Shown: one piece after another, positions 1-5,598 of the stretch | How the letters are laid out: the number at the start of each line of letters is the position of its first letter | Position numbering within the stretch: position 1 is the first letter of the stretch | Assembly (NCBI GenBank): GCA_028700355.1 | Contig: JAQVSX010000053.1 | Location: forward strand, 1-5,626 | Direction: 5' to 3' | Source of the DNA: Clostridia bacterium | GTDB taxonomy: Bacteria > Bacillota > Clostridia > Christensenellales > HGM11417 | Length of the DNA: 5,626 nt | The notes under the pieces: generated by a model | Told to the model about the DNA's origin: nothing | The model's database searches: none | Seen by the model: the letters and a program-made list of their open reading frames with translations, nothing else | Position numbers and translations under genes: made by a program

Positions 1-591
1 GCTTATATTAAAATTGGTTATGTCTTTATTGTCTTTTTTGCAGTCGATAAATTCAAGTATATCGGGGTGGTCAATGCGCAGTATGCCCATATTTGTGCCC
101 CTTCTCGTGCCTCCCTGTTTTACCGCTTCGGTTGCGGCGTTAAAAACCTTCATAAAACTTACGGGGCCGCTCGCAACGCCGCCCGTCGATTTAACGCAAG
201 CGCCTTTTTGCCTCAACCTCGAAAAAGAAAAACCCGTACCGCCTCCGCTCTTATGTATAAGGGCGGCATTTTTTATAGTTTCAAAAATATCTTCCATACT
301 GTCGATAATGGGCAGCACGAAACAAGCCGACAGTTGCCCGAGAGGTTTGCCGGCGTTCATAAGTGTAGGCGAATTGGGAAGAAACTCTAAGTTTGTCATC
401 ATATCGTAAAAGCTATTTGACAGGCTTGCTGTATCCGCCTCCTTATCATAGATTTTATCCGCCTCTGCCACAGCATCTGCAACCCTTTTAAAAAGCTGCT
501 CGTGTGTTTCTATAACCTTGTTGTTTAAATCCCTTGTCAGATACCTTTTTTCAAGTACTACTTTTGCATTTTGAGAAATTTTCATTTTCAT
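1..591 (-). CDS. nrdJ: Class II (B12-dependent) ribonucleotide reductase, N-terminal part, cut by window edge
   Basis: The product would reduce ribonucleotides to deoxyribonucleotides in the cytoplasm, using adenosylcobalamin to make the thiyl radical. Only the first 197 codons are here; the frame is open to base 1, so the gene continues beyond the window. Family members are usually several hundred residues longer. Visible motifs are NSPTLMNAG (73-81), LSACFVLP (87-94, with Cys90 at the position of the N-terminal redox-active cysteine), IHKSGGGTGFSFSRLR (112-127), STGGVASGPVSFMKVF (135-150) and KQGGTRRGTNMGILRIDHPDI (from 158). This combination is typical of NrdJ rather than NrdA or NrdD. There is no N-terminal ATP-cone: the protein starts directly with the alpha-helical lead-in to the barrel. 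ATG at 591 follows AAGGGAAGGA closely; a second in-frame ATG at 585 is an equally possible start. The active-site and C-terminal cysteines lie outside the window. Two NrdR boxes lie upstream. Confidence 0.93.
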   Translation of the reverse strand, partial: MKMKISQNAKVVLEKRYLTRDLNNKVIETHEQLFKRVADAVAEADKIYDKEADTASLSNSFYDMMTNLEFLPNSPTLMNAGKPLGQLSACFVLPIIDSMEDIFETIKNAALIHKSGGGTGFSFSRLRQKGACVKSTGGVASGPVSFMKVFNAATEAVKQGGTRRGTNMGILRIDHPDILEFIDCKKDNKDITNFNIS

Positions 592-623
592 TTGTTCCTT
601 CCCTTTTTTTTGTTATACTAAAA

Positions 624-652
624 AGGATACTATATCTTAAATAAATTGTCAA
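624..652 (-). promoter_or_regulatory. Candidate proximal nrdJ promoter
   Basis: On the minus strand a perfect -35 TTGACA (652-647) is followed, after exactly 17 bases, by TATCCT (629-624, 4 of 6 matches to TATAAT). A transcript from here would start near 617 and have a short leader of about 25 bases before the nrdJ ATG. The -35 is strong and the -10 is mediocre. Both NrdR boxes would lie upstream of this promoter, at about -62 and -93. Confidence 0.5.
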
Positions 653-670
653 TACTTTTTTAAAAAAAAT

Positions 671-717
671 CCACAATATATTGTATTTTATTTTTAATAA
701 ATCACAACATATTGTGA
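671..717 (-). promoter_or_regulatory. Twin NrdR boxes, with a second candidate promoter inside them
   Basis: Two 16-base near-palindromes are seen: CCACAATATATTGTAT (671-686) and TCACAACATATTGTGA (702-717). Each differs from the NrdR box consensus acaCwAtATaTwGtgt at only two or three outer or weak positions. They start 31 bases apart, close to three helical turns, which is the usual spacing for NrdR pairs. NrdR represses ribonucleotide reductase genes according to bound ATP or dATP. A second minus-strand promoter can be read within the pair: TTGTGA (707-702) as -35, a 16-base spacer, and TACAAT (685-680) as -10. Bound NrdR would cover both of its elements. Position directly upstream of nrdJ supports the call. 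Confidence 0.85.
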
Positions 718-721
718 ATGC

Positions 722-747
722 AAAAAAAACGGTAAATATACCGTTTT
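722..747 (-). terminator. Weak intrinsic terminator with an eight-T tail
   Basis: An inverted repeat ACGGTA / TACCGT with loop AATA (core 729-744) extends through flanking A and T runs to a 9-bp stem. Read on the minus strand the stem is followed by eight T residues (729-722). Only three G-C pairs support it, so it is probably a back-up for the hairpin at 948-981. It lies just before the NrdR boxes and would keep read-through from the hydrogenase operon out of nrdJ. It could work in both directions, since TTTTATT follows it on the plus strand, but no plus-strand gene needs it. Confidence 0.5.
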
Positions 748-937
748 ATTATATAATTATGTGCAAATTAAGCATAAATCATTTACGCTACTATTTTAAT
801 AATGGGGTGCAAAGAAAAATCATCTCAATATTTTTTTATTTTAGAGCAAAAAATTTATAAATTCTTTATAATTAATATAGTTAATTCGATGAATAAACAA
901 AAAAATTAAAGCAAAATAATATATATTTGCGCCTGAG

Positions 938-981
938 AAAAAAAGATTTCCCATATGGGAGGTTGCCCTCCCATATGGGAA
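938..981 (-). terminator. Strong intrinsic terminator of the hydrogenase operon
   Basis: A perfect 15-bp stem (948-962 pairing with 967-981) closes a 4-base loop (963-966). On the minus strand the stem is followed by three bases and then seven T residues (944-938). It begins about 60 bases after the hydA stop codon, as expected for the end of the operon. The stem is unusual in containing two copies of the palindrome TCCCATATGGGA (949-960 and 969-980), so each arm is itself self-complementary. Confidence 0.8.
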
Positions 982-1042
982 TAGAAATACTAACTAAAAT
1001 TAATTCTTACTAAGCTGCCACAACATTTATCAAATAGCCTAT

Positions 1043-2782
1043 TTATTTTGTATATTTTTCTCTCTTTGTGTATGTGGTGTGCAGTATATTGTGCGCTTTG
1101 TGAGAGTTGGGCTTTTCAAAATATTCTTTATATATTTCCTTAATTGCGGGGTTTTCGTGGCTTTTGCGGATTTTCGTCTGGCTGTCTGCACTGTATATCG
1201 CCTTTGCCCTTTCTGCCCTTATGTCCATATTATTAAGCACATCGGCACTTTGAACGGGCATTCCGCCGCCGTTTACGCAGCCGCCGGGGCAGCACATTAT
1301 TTCTATAAAATGATAGTCCGCCTCGCCGTTCTTTATTTTTTCCATAAGCACTTTTGCGTTGTTAAGTCCGCTTGCTACGGCTACCTTAACATCTGTGCCG
1401 CCTAAATTATATGTTGCCTCTTTTATTCCCTTAACGCCCCTTACCTCGTTAAAGTCAAGGTGTTCAAGTTCTTTTTTGTCTACCACTTCGGCAAGCGTCC
1501 TAAGTGCCGCTTCCATAACGCCGCCCGTCGCTCCGAAAATAAGTCCCGCACTCGATGCTATTCCCATAGGAGCGTCAAATTCTCCCTTGGCAAGATTATT
1601 CAGCATTATGCCCTTGCGCTTTATAAGCCTTGCAAGCTCTCTTACGGTAAGCACTGCGTCTATATCGGGCAGTCCGCCGCCACTTAGCTCCGTTCTTGTC
1701 CTTTCAAACTTTTTAGCGGTGCAGGGCATTACCGCAACCGTATATATTGACTTGGGGTCCAAACCGAATTTTTCGGCATAATATGTCTTTGATACCGCTC
1801 CGTACATAGACATAGGCGATTTACAGCTTGACAAATGGTCTAAATATTGCGGATAGTAATGCTCTATATATTTTACCCAGCCGGGGCTGCAGCTTGTAAT
1901 CATAGGTAGCTTTCCGCCGTTGTTTAACCTGTCAAGAAATTCGTGTCCCTCTTCCATAATAGTTAAATCTGCGGTAAAGTTTACGTCAAAAACCATATCA
2001 AAGCCCAACATTCTCAGCGCCGTTATCATTTCGCCTTCTACATTAGAGCCTATGGAATAACCAAACTCCTCGCCGAGTCCTACTCTCACAGAGGGGGCAA
2101 CGCCTACTACTACGTGTTTTGTGCCGTCTGCAATTGCACGTTCTACTTTATATGTTTCGTCCTTTTCGGTAAGTGCGCCTGTCGGGCATACGGTAATACA
2201 CTGACCGCAGGCAACACAGGGTACATTTTTAAGTTCCATATCGAATGCGCTGCCTATATGCGTATCAAATCCCCTGTCGTTTGCACCTATTACGGAAACT
2301 TCCTGCCTTTTTGTGCAGGCGGCAACACATCTTCTGCAAAGTATGCATTTGCTGTTATCCCTGATTAGATAATCGGTGGAATTATCGGGCAGATGATTGT
2401 TTGTTGCGCCTATAAATTTTGAAGATTTGCAGTCGTATTCCCCAGACAGCTTTTGAAGCTCGCATTTGTTGTTTCTTATGCAGGAAAGGCAATCTTTATT
2501 GTGGTCGGAAAGTATAAGCTCAAGCGTCATCTTCCTTGAATTTTGCACCTTTTCGGTATTTGTAAATACTTCCATACCCTCGCTTACGGGGTAAACGCAG
2601 GATGCAACCAAACTTCTCGCACCCTTTACCTCTACTACGCATATTCTGCAAGCGCCTATGGCGTTAATCTCTTTTAAATAGCACAATGTGGGTATTCTGA
2701 TTCCCGCACTCCTTGCCGCCTCTAAAATAGTCGTGCCTTCTTCTGCCTGTACGGGTATATTGTTTATCTTTAAATTAATCAT
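1043..2782 (-). CDS. hydA: [FeFe]-hydrogenase catalytic subunit (HydA / HndD type)
   Basis: Cytoplasmic catalytic subunit, 579 residues, for H2 evolution or uptake, fed by the upstream-encoded HydB and HydC. Domains in order: N-terminal [2Fe-2S] with Cys34, 45, 48, 62; His-ligated [4Fe-4S] with His94, Cys98, 101, 107; two [4Fe-4S] clusters with Cys146, 149, 152, 156 and Cys189, 192, 195, 199; then the H-cluster domain. L1 reads TSCSPGW (296-302), L2 MPCTAKK (352-358), L3 MCCPGGC (496-502). The C-terminal small-subunit-like domain ends in SHKAHNILHTTY. Proton-path residues of CpI are conserved as Cys298, Glu278, Glu281 and Ser318. The oddity is Ser299: spacing to Cys354, Cys498 and Cys502 places it where CpI has ligand Cys300. 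There is no C-terminal extra [2Fe-2S] domain as in Thermotoga HydA, so the length resembles HndD (about 585). ATG at 2782 has GAGGAGG 8 bases upstream. Confidence 0.95.
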   Translation of the reverse strand: MINLKINNIPVQAEEGTTILEAARSAGIRIPTLCYLKEINAIGACRICVVEVKGARSLVASCVYPVSEGMEVFTNTEKVQNSRKMTLELILSDHNKDCLSCIRNNKCELQKLSGEYDCKSSKFIGATNNHLPDNSTDYLIRDNSKCILCRRCVAACTKRQEVSVIGANDRGFDTHIGSAFDMELKNVPCVACGQCITVCPTGALTEKDETYKVERAIADGTKHVVVGVAPSVRVGLGEEFGYSIGSNVEGEMITALRMLGFDMVFDVNFTADLTIMEEGHEFLDRLNNGGKLPMITSCSPGWVKYIEHYYPQYLDHLSSCKSPMSMYGAVSKTYYAEKFGLDPKSIYTVAVMPCTAKKFERTRTELSGGGLPDIDAVLTVRELARLIKRKGIMLNNLAKGEFDAPMGIASSAGLIFGATGGVMEAALRTLAEVVDKKELEHLDFNEVRGVKGIKEATYNLGGTDVKVAVASGLNNAKVLMEKIKNGEADYHFIEIMCCPGGCVNGGGMPVQSADVLNNMDIRAERAKAIYSADSQTKIRKSHENPAIKEIYKEYFEKPNSHKAHNILHTTYTKREKYTK

Positions 2783-2807
2783 TGTTTTATCCTCCTCTGA
2801 TATTGCG

Positions 2808-4601
2808 CTACTTTCTTTCTATCGCCTGGAATTTACATTCCTTCATACAAACGCCGCATTTGATGCATTTTTCTTGGTCAATAAAGTGAGGCTTTTTAAC
2901 TTCTCCGCTTATTGCGTTTGTCGGGCAGTTCCTTGCGCACCTTGTACAGCCAATACATTTGTCTTCAAGTATTGTATATCTAAGTAGCTGCTTGCATACG
3001 CCCGCAGGGCATCTTTTTTCTTTAATGTGCGCAATGTACTCGTCTTTAAAATATCTCAGTGTCGAAAGTATGGGATTTGGCGCTGTCTGCCCAAGCCCGC
3101 AAAGTGAATTTTCCTTTATATATAAGGCAAGCTCTTCAAGTTTGTCTAAATCTTCCATTTTCGCCTTGCCCTTAGTAATCTTGTCCAAAATCTCGTACAT
3201 TCTCTTGTTGCCTATACGGCATGGTGTGCATTTTCCGCAAGATTCGTCAACGGTAAATTCTAAGAAGAATTTAGCGATGTCTACCATGCAGTTATCCTCG
3301 TCCATTACAATAAGTCCACCCGAACCCATCATAGAACCTATAGACACAAGGTTATCATAGTCTATTTTTATGTCTATAAGCGATGCGGGAATACAGCCTC
3401 CCGAAGGGCCGCCCGTCTGCGCTGCCTTAAACTTTTTGCCGTCGGGTATGCCGCCGCCTATATCATATATAACATCTTTTAATGTCGTGCCCATAGGTAT
3501 TTCTACAAGACCTGTGTTTTTTATTTTTCCGCCAAGCGCAAATACCTTTGTTCCCTTAGATTTTTCTGTACCCATAGAAGAAAACCACTTAGCGCCAAAT
3601 AAAATTATGGGCGGAATATTTGCGTATGTTTCTACATTATTTAATATTGTAGGCTTGCCAAAAAGCCCTTTAACAGCGGGAAACGGAGGGCGGGGGCGTG
3701 GTTCTCCCCTTTTGCCTTCTATGGAAGTCATAAGCGCCGTTTCTTCACCGCAGACAAAAGCGCCTGCGCCAAGTCTTATATCTATATCAAAATTGAAACC
3801 TGTATTTAATATGTTTTTGCCCAGCAAGCCGTATTTTCTTGACTGCTCTATGGCTATGTTAAGCCTTTTTACCGCAACGGGATATTCTGCACGAACATAT
3901 ATATAGCCTTGGTCAGAGCCTATGCTGTATGCGGCTATCGTCATTGCCTCTAACAATACATGGGGGTCGCCCTCTAATACGCTTCTGTCCATAAATGCGC
4001 CGGGGTCGCCTTCGTCTGCGTTGCAGCACACATATTTTTTATCGCTTTGCGACTTTTTGGCAAATTCCCACTTTAAACCTGTGGGAAAGCCGCCGCCGCC
4101 CCTGCCCCGCAAGCCTGATTCTTTAATAAGGTCAATAACATCCTGCGGTTTCATTTCGGTAAGTACTTTGCCGAGAGCCTGATAGCCGTCTCTCGCTATG
4201 TACTCGTCTATATTTTCGGGGTCTATTAAGCCGCTGTTTTTAAGAGCCACTCTCTTTTGCTTTTTGAAAAAGTTTGTTTCCTCAATAGATTTAACTTCGG
4301 CTTCTTCCTTTTCTTTTTTTAAAAGCCTTTTTACTATTTTTCCCTTTATTATATGCTGAGATACAATTTCCTTTGCGTCTTCGGGCTTAACGCCTACATA
4401 ATAAGCGCCCTCGGGGTAAACGATAACTACAACGCCCTCATTATTGCCGCAAAGTTCAAGACATTCGCTTGTTTTAAGTACCTTTACATCTTTTTCAAGT
4501 TTGTATGCTTTTATCTGCTCTTCAAATGTATTGTAAACCTGTATTGCGTTGTTTGCAGTACATTCGGCGCCGCAGCATACTAAAATATTTGCTCTGTACA
4601 T
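2808..4601 (-). CDS. hydB: NADH-oxidising flavin subunit (NuoF-like HydB / HndC)
   Basis: FMN- and NAD(H)-binding subunit, 597 residues, that passes electrons between NADH and the iron-sulfur chain to HydA. Domains in order: thioredoxin-like [2Fe-2S] domain (about 1-90; Cys9 or 10, Cys14, Cys47, Cys51); NuoF core with the FMN/NAD loop GLRGRGGGGFPTGLKW (163-178), NADEGDPGAFMDR (194-206) and GAGAFVCGEETAL (278-290); SLBB region (about 348-400); [4Fe-4S] site Cys455, 458, 461 and Cys501; and a C-terminal two-cluster ferredoxin domain (Cys549, 552, 555, 559; Cys579, 582, 585, 589). A CPAGVC pair (531-536) before the ferredoxin domain may bind another metal. I chose the ATG at 4601: AAGGAGG lies 5 bases upstream. 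A longer frame from 4628 would add nine residues without family support and overlap hndB. The hndB stop is 10 bases upstream. Full length for HydB; whether the complex bifurcates is not decided by sequence. Confidence 0.95.
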   Translation of the reverse strand: MYRANILVCCGAECTANNAIQVYNTFEEQIKAYKLEKDVKVLKTSECLELCGNNEGVVVIVYPEGAYYVGVKPEDAKEIVSQHIIKGKIVKRLLKKEKEEAEVKSIEETNFFKKQKRVALKNSGLIDPENIDEYIARDGYQALGKVLTEMKPQDVIDLIKESGLRGRGGGGFPTGLKWEFAKKSQSDKKYVCCNADEGDPGAFMDRSVLEGDPHVLLEAMTIAAYSIGSDQGYIYVRAEYPVAVKRLNIAIEQSRKYGLLGKNILNTGFNFDIDIRLGAGAFVCGEETALMTSIEGKRGEPRPRPPFPAVKGLFGKPTILNNVETYANIPPIILFGAKWFSSMGTEKSKGTKVFALGGKIKNTGLVEIPMGTTLKDVIYDIGGGIPDGKKFKAAQTGGPSGGCIPASLIDIKIDYDNLVSIGSMMGSGGLIVMDEDNCMVDIAKFFLEFTVDESCGKCTPCRIGNKRMYEILDKITKGKAKMEDLDKLEELALYIKENSLCGLGQTAPNPILSTLRYFKDEYIAHIKEKRCPAGVCKQLLRYTILEDKCIGCTRCARNCPTNAISGEVKKPHFIDQEKCIKCGVCMKECKFQAIERK

Positions 4602-4606
4602 ACTGT

Positions 4607-4613
4607 CCTCCTT
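4607..4613 (-). promoter_or_regulatory. hydB ribosome-binding site overlapping the hndB stop codon
   Basis: AAGGAGG at 4613-4607 is a perfect Shine-Dalgarno sequence 5 bases before the ATG at 4601. It overlaps the hndB TAA (4614-4612) by two bases, so ribosomes ending hndB finish directly on the hydB initiation site, consistent with coupled translation. It decides the 4601 start over the ATG at 4628. Confidence 0.85.
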
Positions 4614-4965
4614 AATCCTTTTCGACAAGCATTTCTGTAACGATATTGCCGTTTACAATATGGTCGTTAACAATTTTTGCGGCATTGTCTTCGGTAACAT
4701 TAACATATGTTACCTTGCTCTCGCCGGGAACATATACCTCTACCAAAGGCTCTAACCTGCACATACCTATACAACCCGCAATCTTTACGTCAACGTTTTT
4801 AAGATTCCGAGCCTTAACCTCTTCGTTAAGCCTGTTATATACCGCTTTAGCACCTGCGGCAATTCCGCAGGTCGCAAGCCCTACAACTATATTAATTTTT
4901 TGTTCTTTTTTGCCGTTTTCTATAAAACGCTCTTTTATTTCGCTAAGCTCTTTAAGAGTAATCAT
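4612..4965 (-). CDS. hndB: Stand-alone thioredoxin-fold [2Fe-2S] ferredoxin-like subunit (HndB type)
   Basis: A 117-residue cytoplasmic protein of the thioredoxin-like ferredoxin group, probably a fourth subunit of the hydrogenase, as HndB is in Desulfovibrio fructosovorans. After a charged helix (about 1-22) comes the strand and loop NIVVGLATCGIAAGA (25-39), then AGCIGMCRLEPLVEV (63-77) and a C-terminal helix ending NDHIVNGNIV (100-109). Only three cysteines are present: Cys33, Cys65 and Cys69. Classical members use four, so the first ligand is missing or replaced. The protein resembles the N-terminal domain of HydB: compare NDHIVNGNIVTEML here with SQHIIKGKIVKRLL there, which suggests duplication of one module. 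ATG at 4965 has AAGGAG 8 bases upstream. It lies 29 bases after hydC and 10 before hydB. Membership of the family is fairly sure; cluster binding and exact role are inferred. Confidence 0.85.
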   Translation of the reverse strand: MITLKELSEIKERFIENGKKEQKINIVVGLATCGIAAGAKAVYNRLNEEVKARNLKNVDVKIAGCIGMCRLEPLVEVYVPGESKVTYVNVTEDNAAKIVNDHIVNGNIVTEMLVEKD

Positions 4966-4984
4966 AAAAATATCTCCTTAAACC

Positions 4985-5002
4985 TGTCTTAAATTTAAGA
5001 CA
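4985..5002. repeat. Perfect 18-base palindrome across the hydC stop codon
   Basis: TGTCTTAAATTTAAGACA is fully self-complementary and contains the hydC TAA (4997-4995). No T-run follows, so it is not a typical terminator. In RNA it could form a small hairpin between hydC and hndB. Its function is unknown and it may be chance in AT-rich DNA. Confidence 0.5.
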
Positions 5003-5501
5003 AAGCCTTGTATTTGTTTATTATAGCGGGTATATCGGCGGCGACAACCTTGCCGTAAACATCTTCATTTACTGTAAGTACGGGCGCAAGACCGCAGCAG
5101 CCTATGCACCTTGTACTGTCAAGCGAAAACAAGCCGTCTTCCGTTATGCCTCCGTCATCTATCGTTAACTGCTCTTTAAGTTTATCAAATATGTCGCCCG
5201 AGCCCTTAACATAACAAGCCGTCCCCAGACAAACGCTTATACTGTATTTGCCCTTGGGGTTAAGTAAAAATTGCGAATAAAATGTTACTACTCCGTAAAT
5301 CTCTTCAAGCGGTATATTGAAATATTCCGAAATCATCTTCTGAACTTCCATAGGCAGATAACCGTATATTTCCTGTGCCTTTTGCAAGGCGGGCATAAGC
5401 GCCCCCTTCTGACCTTTTAACCCGCTTAAAGCCTGATAAAGTTTTTCTTCCTGCTCCTTTGTCCCCGCAAAGGGTATCAAAGTCTTATTGGTTTTTGCCA
5501 T
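4995..5501 (-). CDS. hydC: NuoE-like [2Fe-2S] subunit of NAD-linked hydrogenase (HydC / HndA)
   Basis: First gene of the operon; 168-residue cytoplasmic [2Fe-2S] subunit that partners the FMN subunit HydB, like NuoE with NuoF in complex I. The N-terminal helical bundle (about 15-75) contains the family signatures LMPALQKAQEIYGYLP (35-50) and EIYGVVTFYSQF (67-78). The thioredoxin-like domain carries the cluster ligands Cys91 and Cys96 (CLGTAC) and Cys132 and Cys136 (CIGCC; Cys135 is extra), followed by GLAPVLTVNEDVYGKV (137-152). Length is normal for the family (about 160-170). There is no signal peptide or membrane segment. The ATG at 5501 is preceded by AAGGAGG at 5519-5513. The upstream Rex operator and promoter candidates make it the leader gene of the transcription unit; hndB follows after 29 bases. 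Confidence 0.95.
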   Translation of the reverse strand: MAKTNKTLIPFAGTKEQEEKLYQALSGLKGQKGALMPALQKAQEIYGYLPMEVQKMISEYFNIPLEEIYGVVTFYSQFLLNPKGKYSISVCLGTACYVKGSGDIFDKLKEQLTIDDGGITEDGLFSLDSTRCIGCCGLAPVLTVNEDVYGKVVAADIPAIINKYKALS

Positions 5502-5527
5502 AGCTTAAAGCTCCTCCTTGTAGCTTA
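5501..5527 (-). promoter_or_regulatory. hydC ribosome-binding site between direct repeats
   Basis: A strong AAGGAGGAG sequence (5519-5511) precedes the hydC ATG by 9 bases. It is flanked by two copies of TAAGCTA on the minus strand (5527-5521 and 5507-5501), 20 bases apart; the second copy runs into the start codon. AAGCT upstream of the site can pair with AGCTT just after it, putting the Shine-Dalgarno sequence in a 9-base loop of a 5-bp hairpin. Confidence 0.55.
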
Positions 5528-5535
5528 CGTATAAT

Positions 5536-5560
5536 TAGGGAAACTATAAATAGCCCCCTA
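5536..5560 (-). other. Possible leader hairpin of the hydrogenase transcript
   Basis: On the minus strand TAGGGGGCTA (5560-5551) can pair with TAGTTTCCCTA (5546-5536) around the loop TTTA, giving about ten pairs including two G-U pairs and one bulged U. No T-run follows, so it is not a terminator. It lies in the 5' leader about 35 bases before the hydC start and might stabilise the transcript; no riboswitch family is recognised. Confidence 0.3.
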
Positions 5561-5569
5561 GATTAAAAA

Positions 5570-5598
5570 AATATATATCGTTATTTATATTTTGTTAA
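5570..5598 (-). promoter_or_regulatory. Candidate proximal promoter of the hydrogenase operon, overlapped by the Rex site
   Basis: On the minus strand TTAACA (5598-5593; 5 of 6 matches to TTGACA) is followed after 17 bases by TATATT (5575-5570; 5 of 6 matches to TATAAT). The start would be near 5563, about 60 bases before hydC. The -35 hexamer is also a half-site of the Rex operator, so Rex binding would block RNA polymerase. AT-rich surroundings make chance matches likely, so confidence is moderate. Confidence 0.5.

Larger units (their letters stand above)
592..1042. other. 451-base AT-rich intergenic region between hydA and nrdJ
   Basis: It holds the two terminator-like hairpins, the NrdR boxes and the nrdJ promoters listed separately. 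The remaining core, about 748-937, is very AT-rich and has no credible gene. It shows one imperfect inverted repeat at 772-788 (GCATAAAT-C-ATTTACGC, one mismatched pair). I see no tRNA, riboswitch core or transposon end in it. Confidence 0.7.

Noticed and set aside
14..409. Open frames on the plus strand opposite nrdJ (to 131 residues)
   Set aside because: They lie antisense to a clear NrdJ coding sequence with several family motifs, have no ribosome-binding site and show no recognisable protein.
592..720. Cobalamin riboswitch upstream of the B12-dependent reductase
   Set aside because: No B12-box-like segment or multi-helix structure is visible; the region is AT-rich and explained by NrdR boxes and promoters.
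772..788. Imperfect inverted repeat GCATAAAT-C-ATTTACGC as an operator
   Set aside because: It has one mismatched pair, matches no motif I know and lies far from either promoter; AT-rich DNA yields such repeats by chance.
791..823. Ten-codon minus-strand frame (MIFLCTPLLK) in the intergenic region
   Set aside because: No ribosome-binding site, very AT-rich surroundings and chance length; no support for translation.
4602..4628. Upstream ATG at 4628 as the hydB start
   Set aside because: It would overlap the hndB coding end and add nine residues outside the domain, whereas AAGGAGG sits 5 bases before the ATG at 4601.
1079..4981. Several plus-strand open frames opposite hydA, hydB and hndB (up to 178 residues)
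   Set aside because: All are shadows of well-supported minus-strand genes; their translations show no family features and they lack proper initiation sites.
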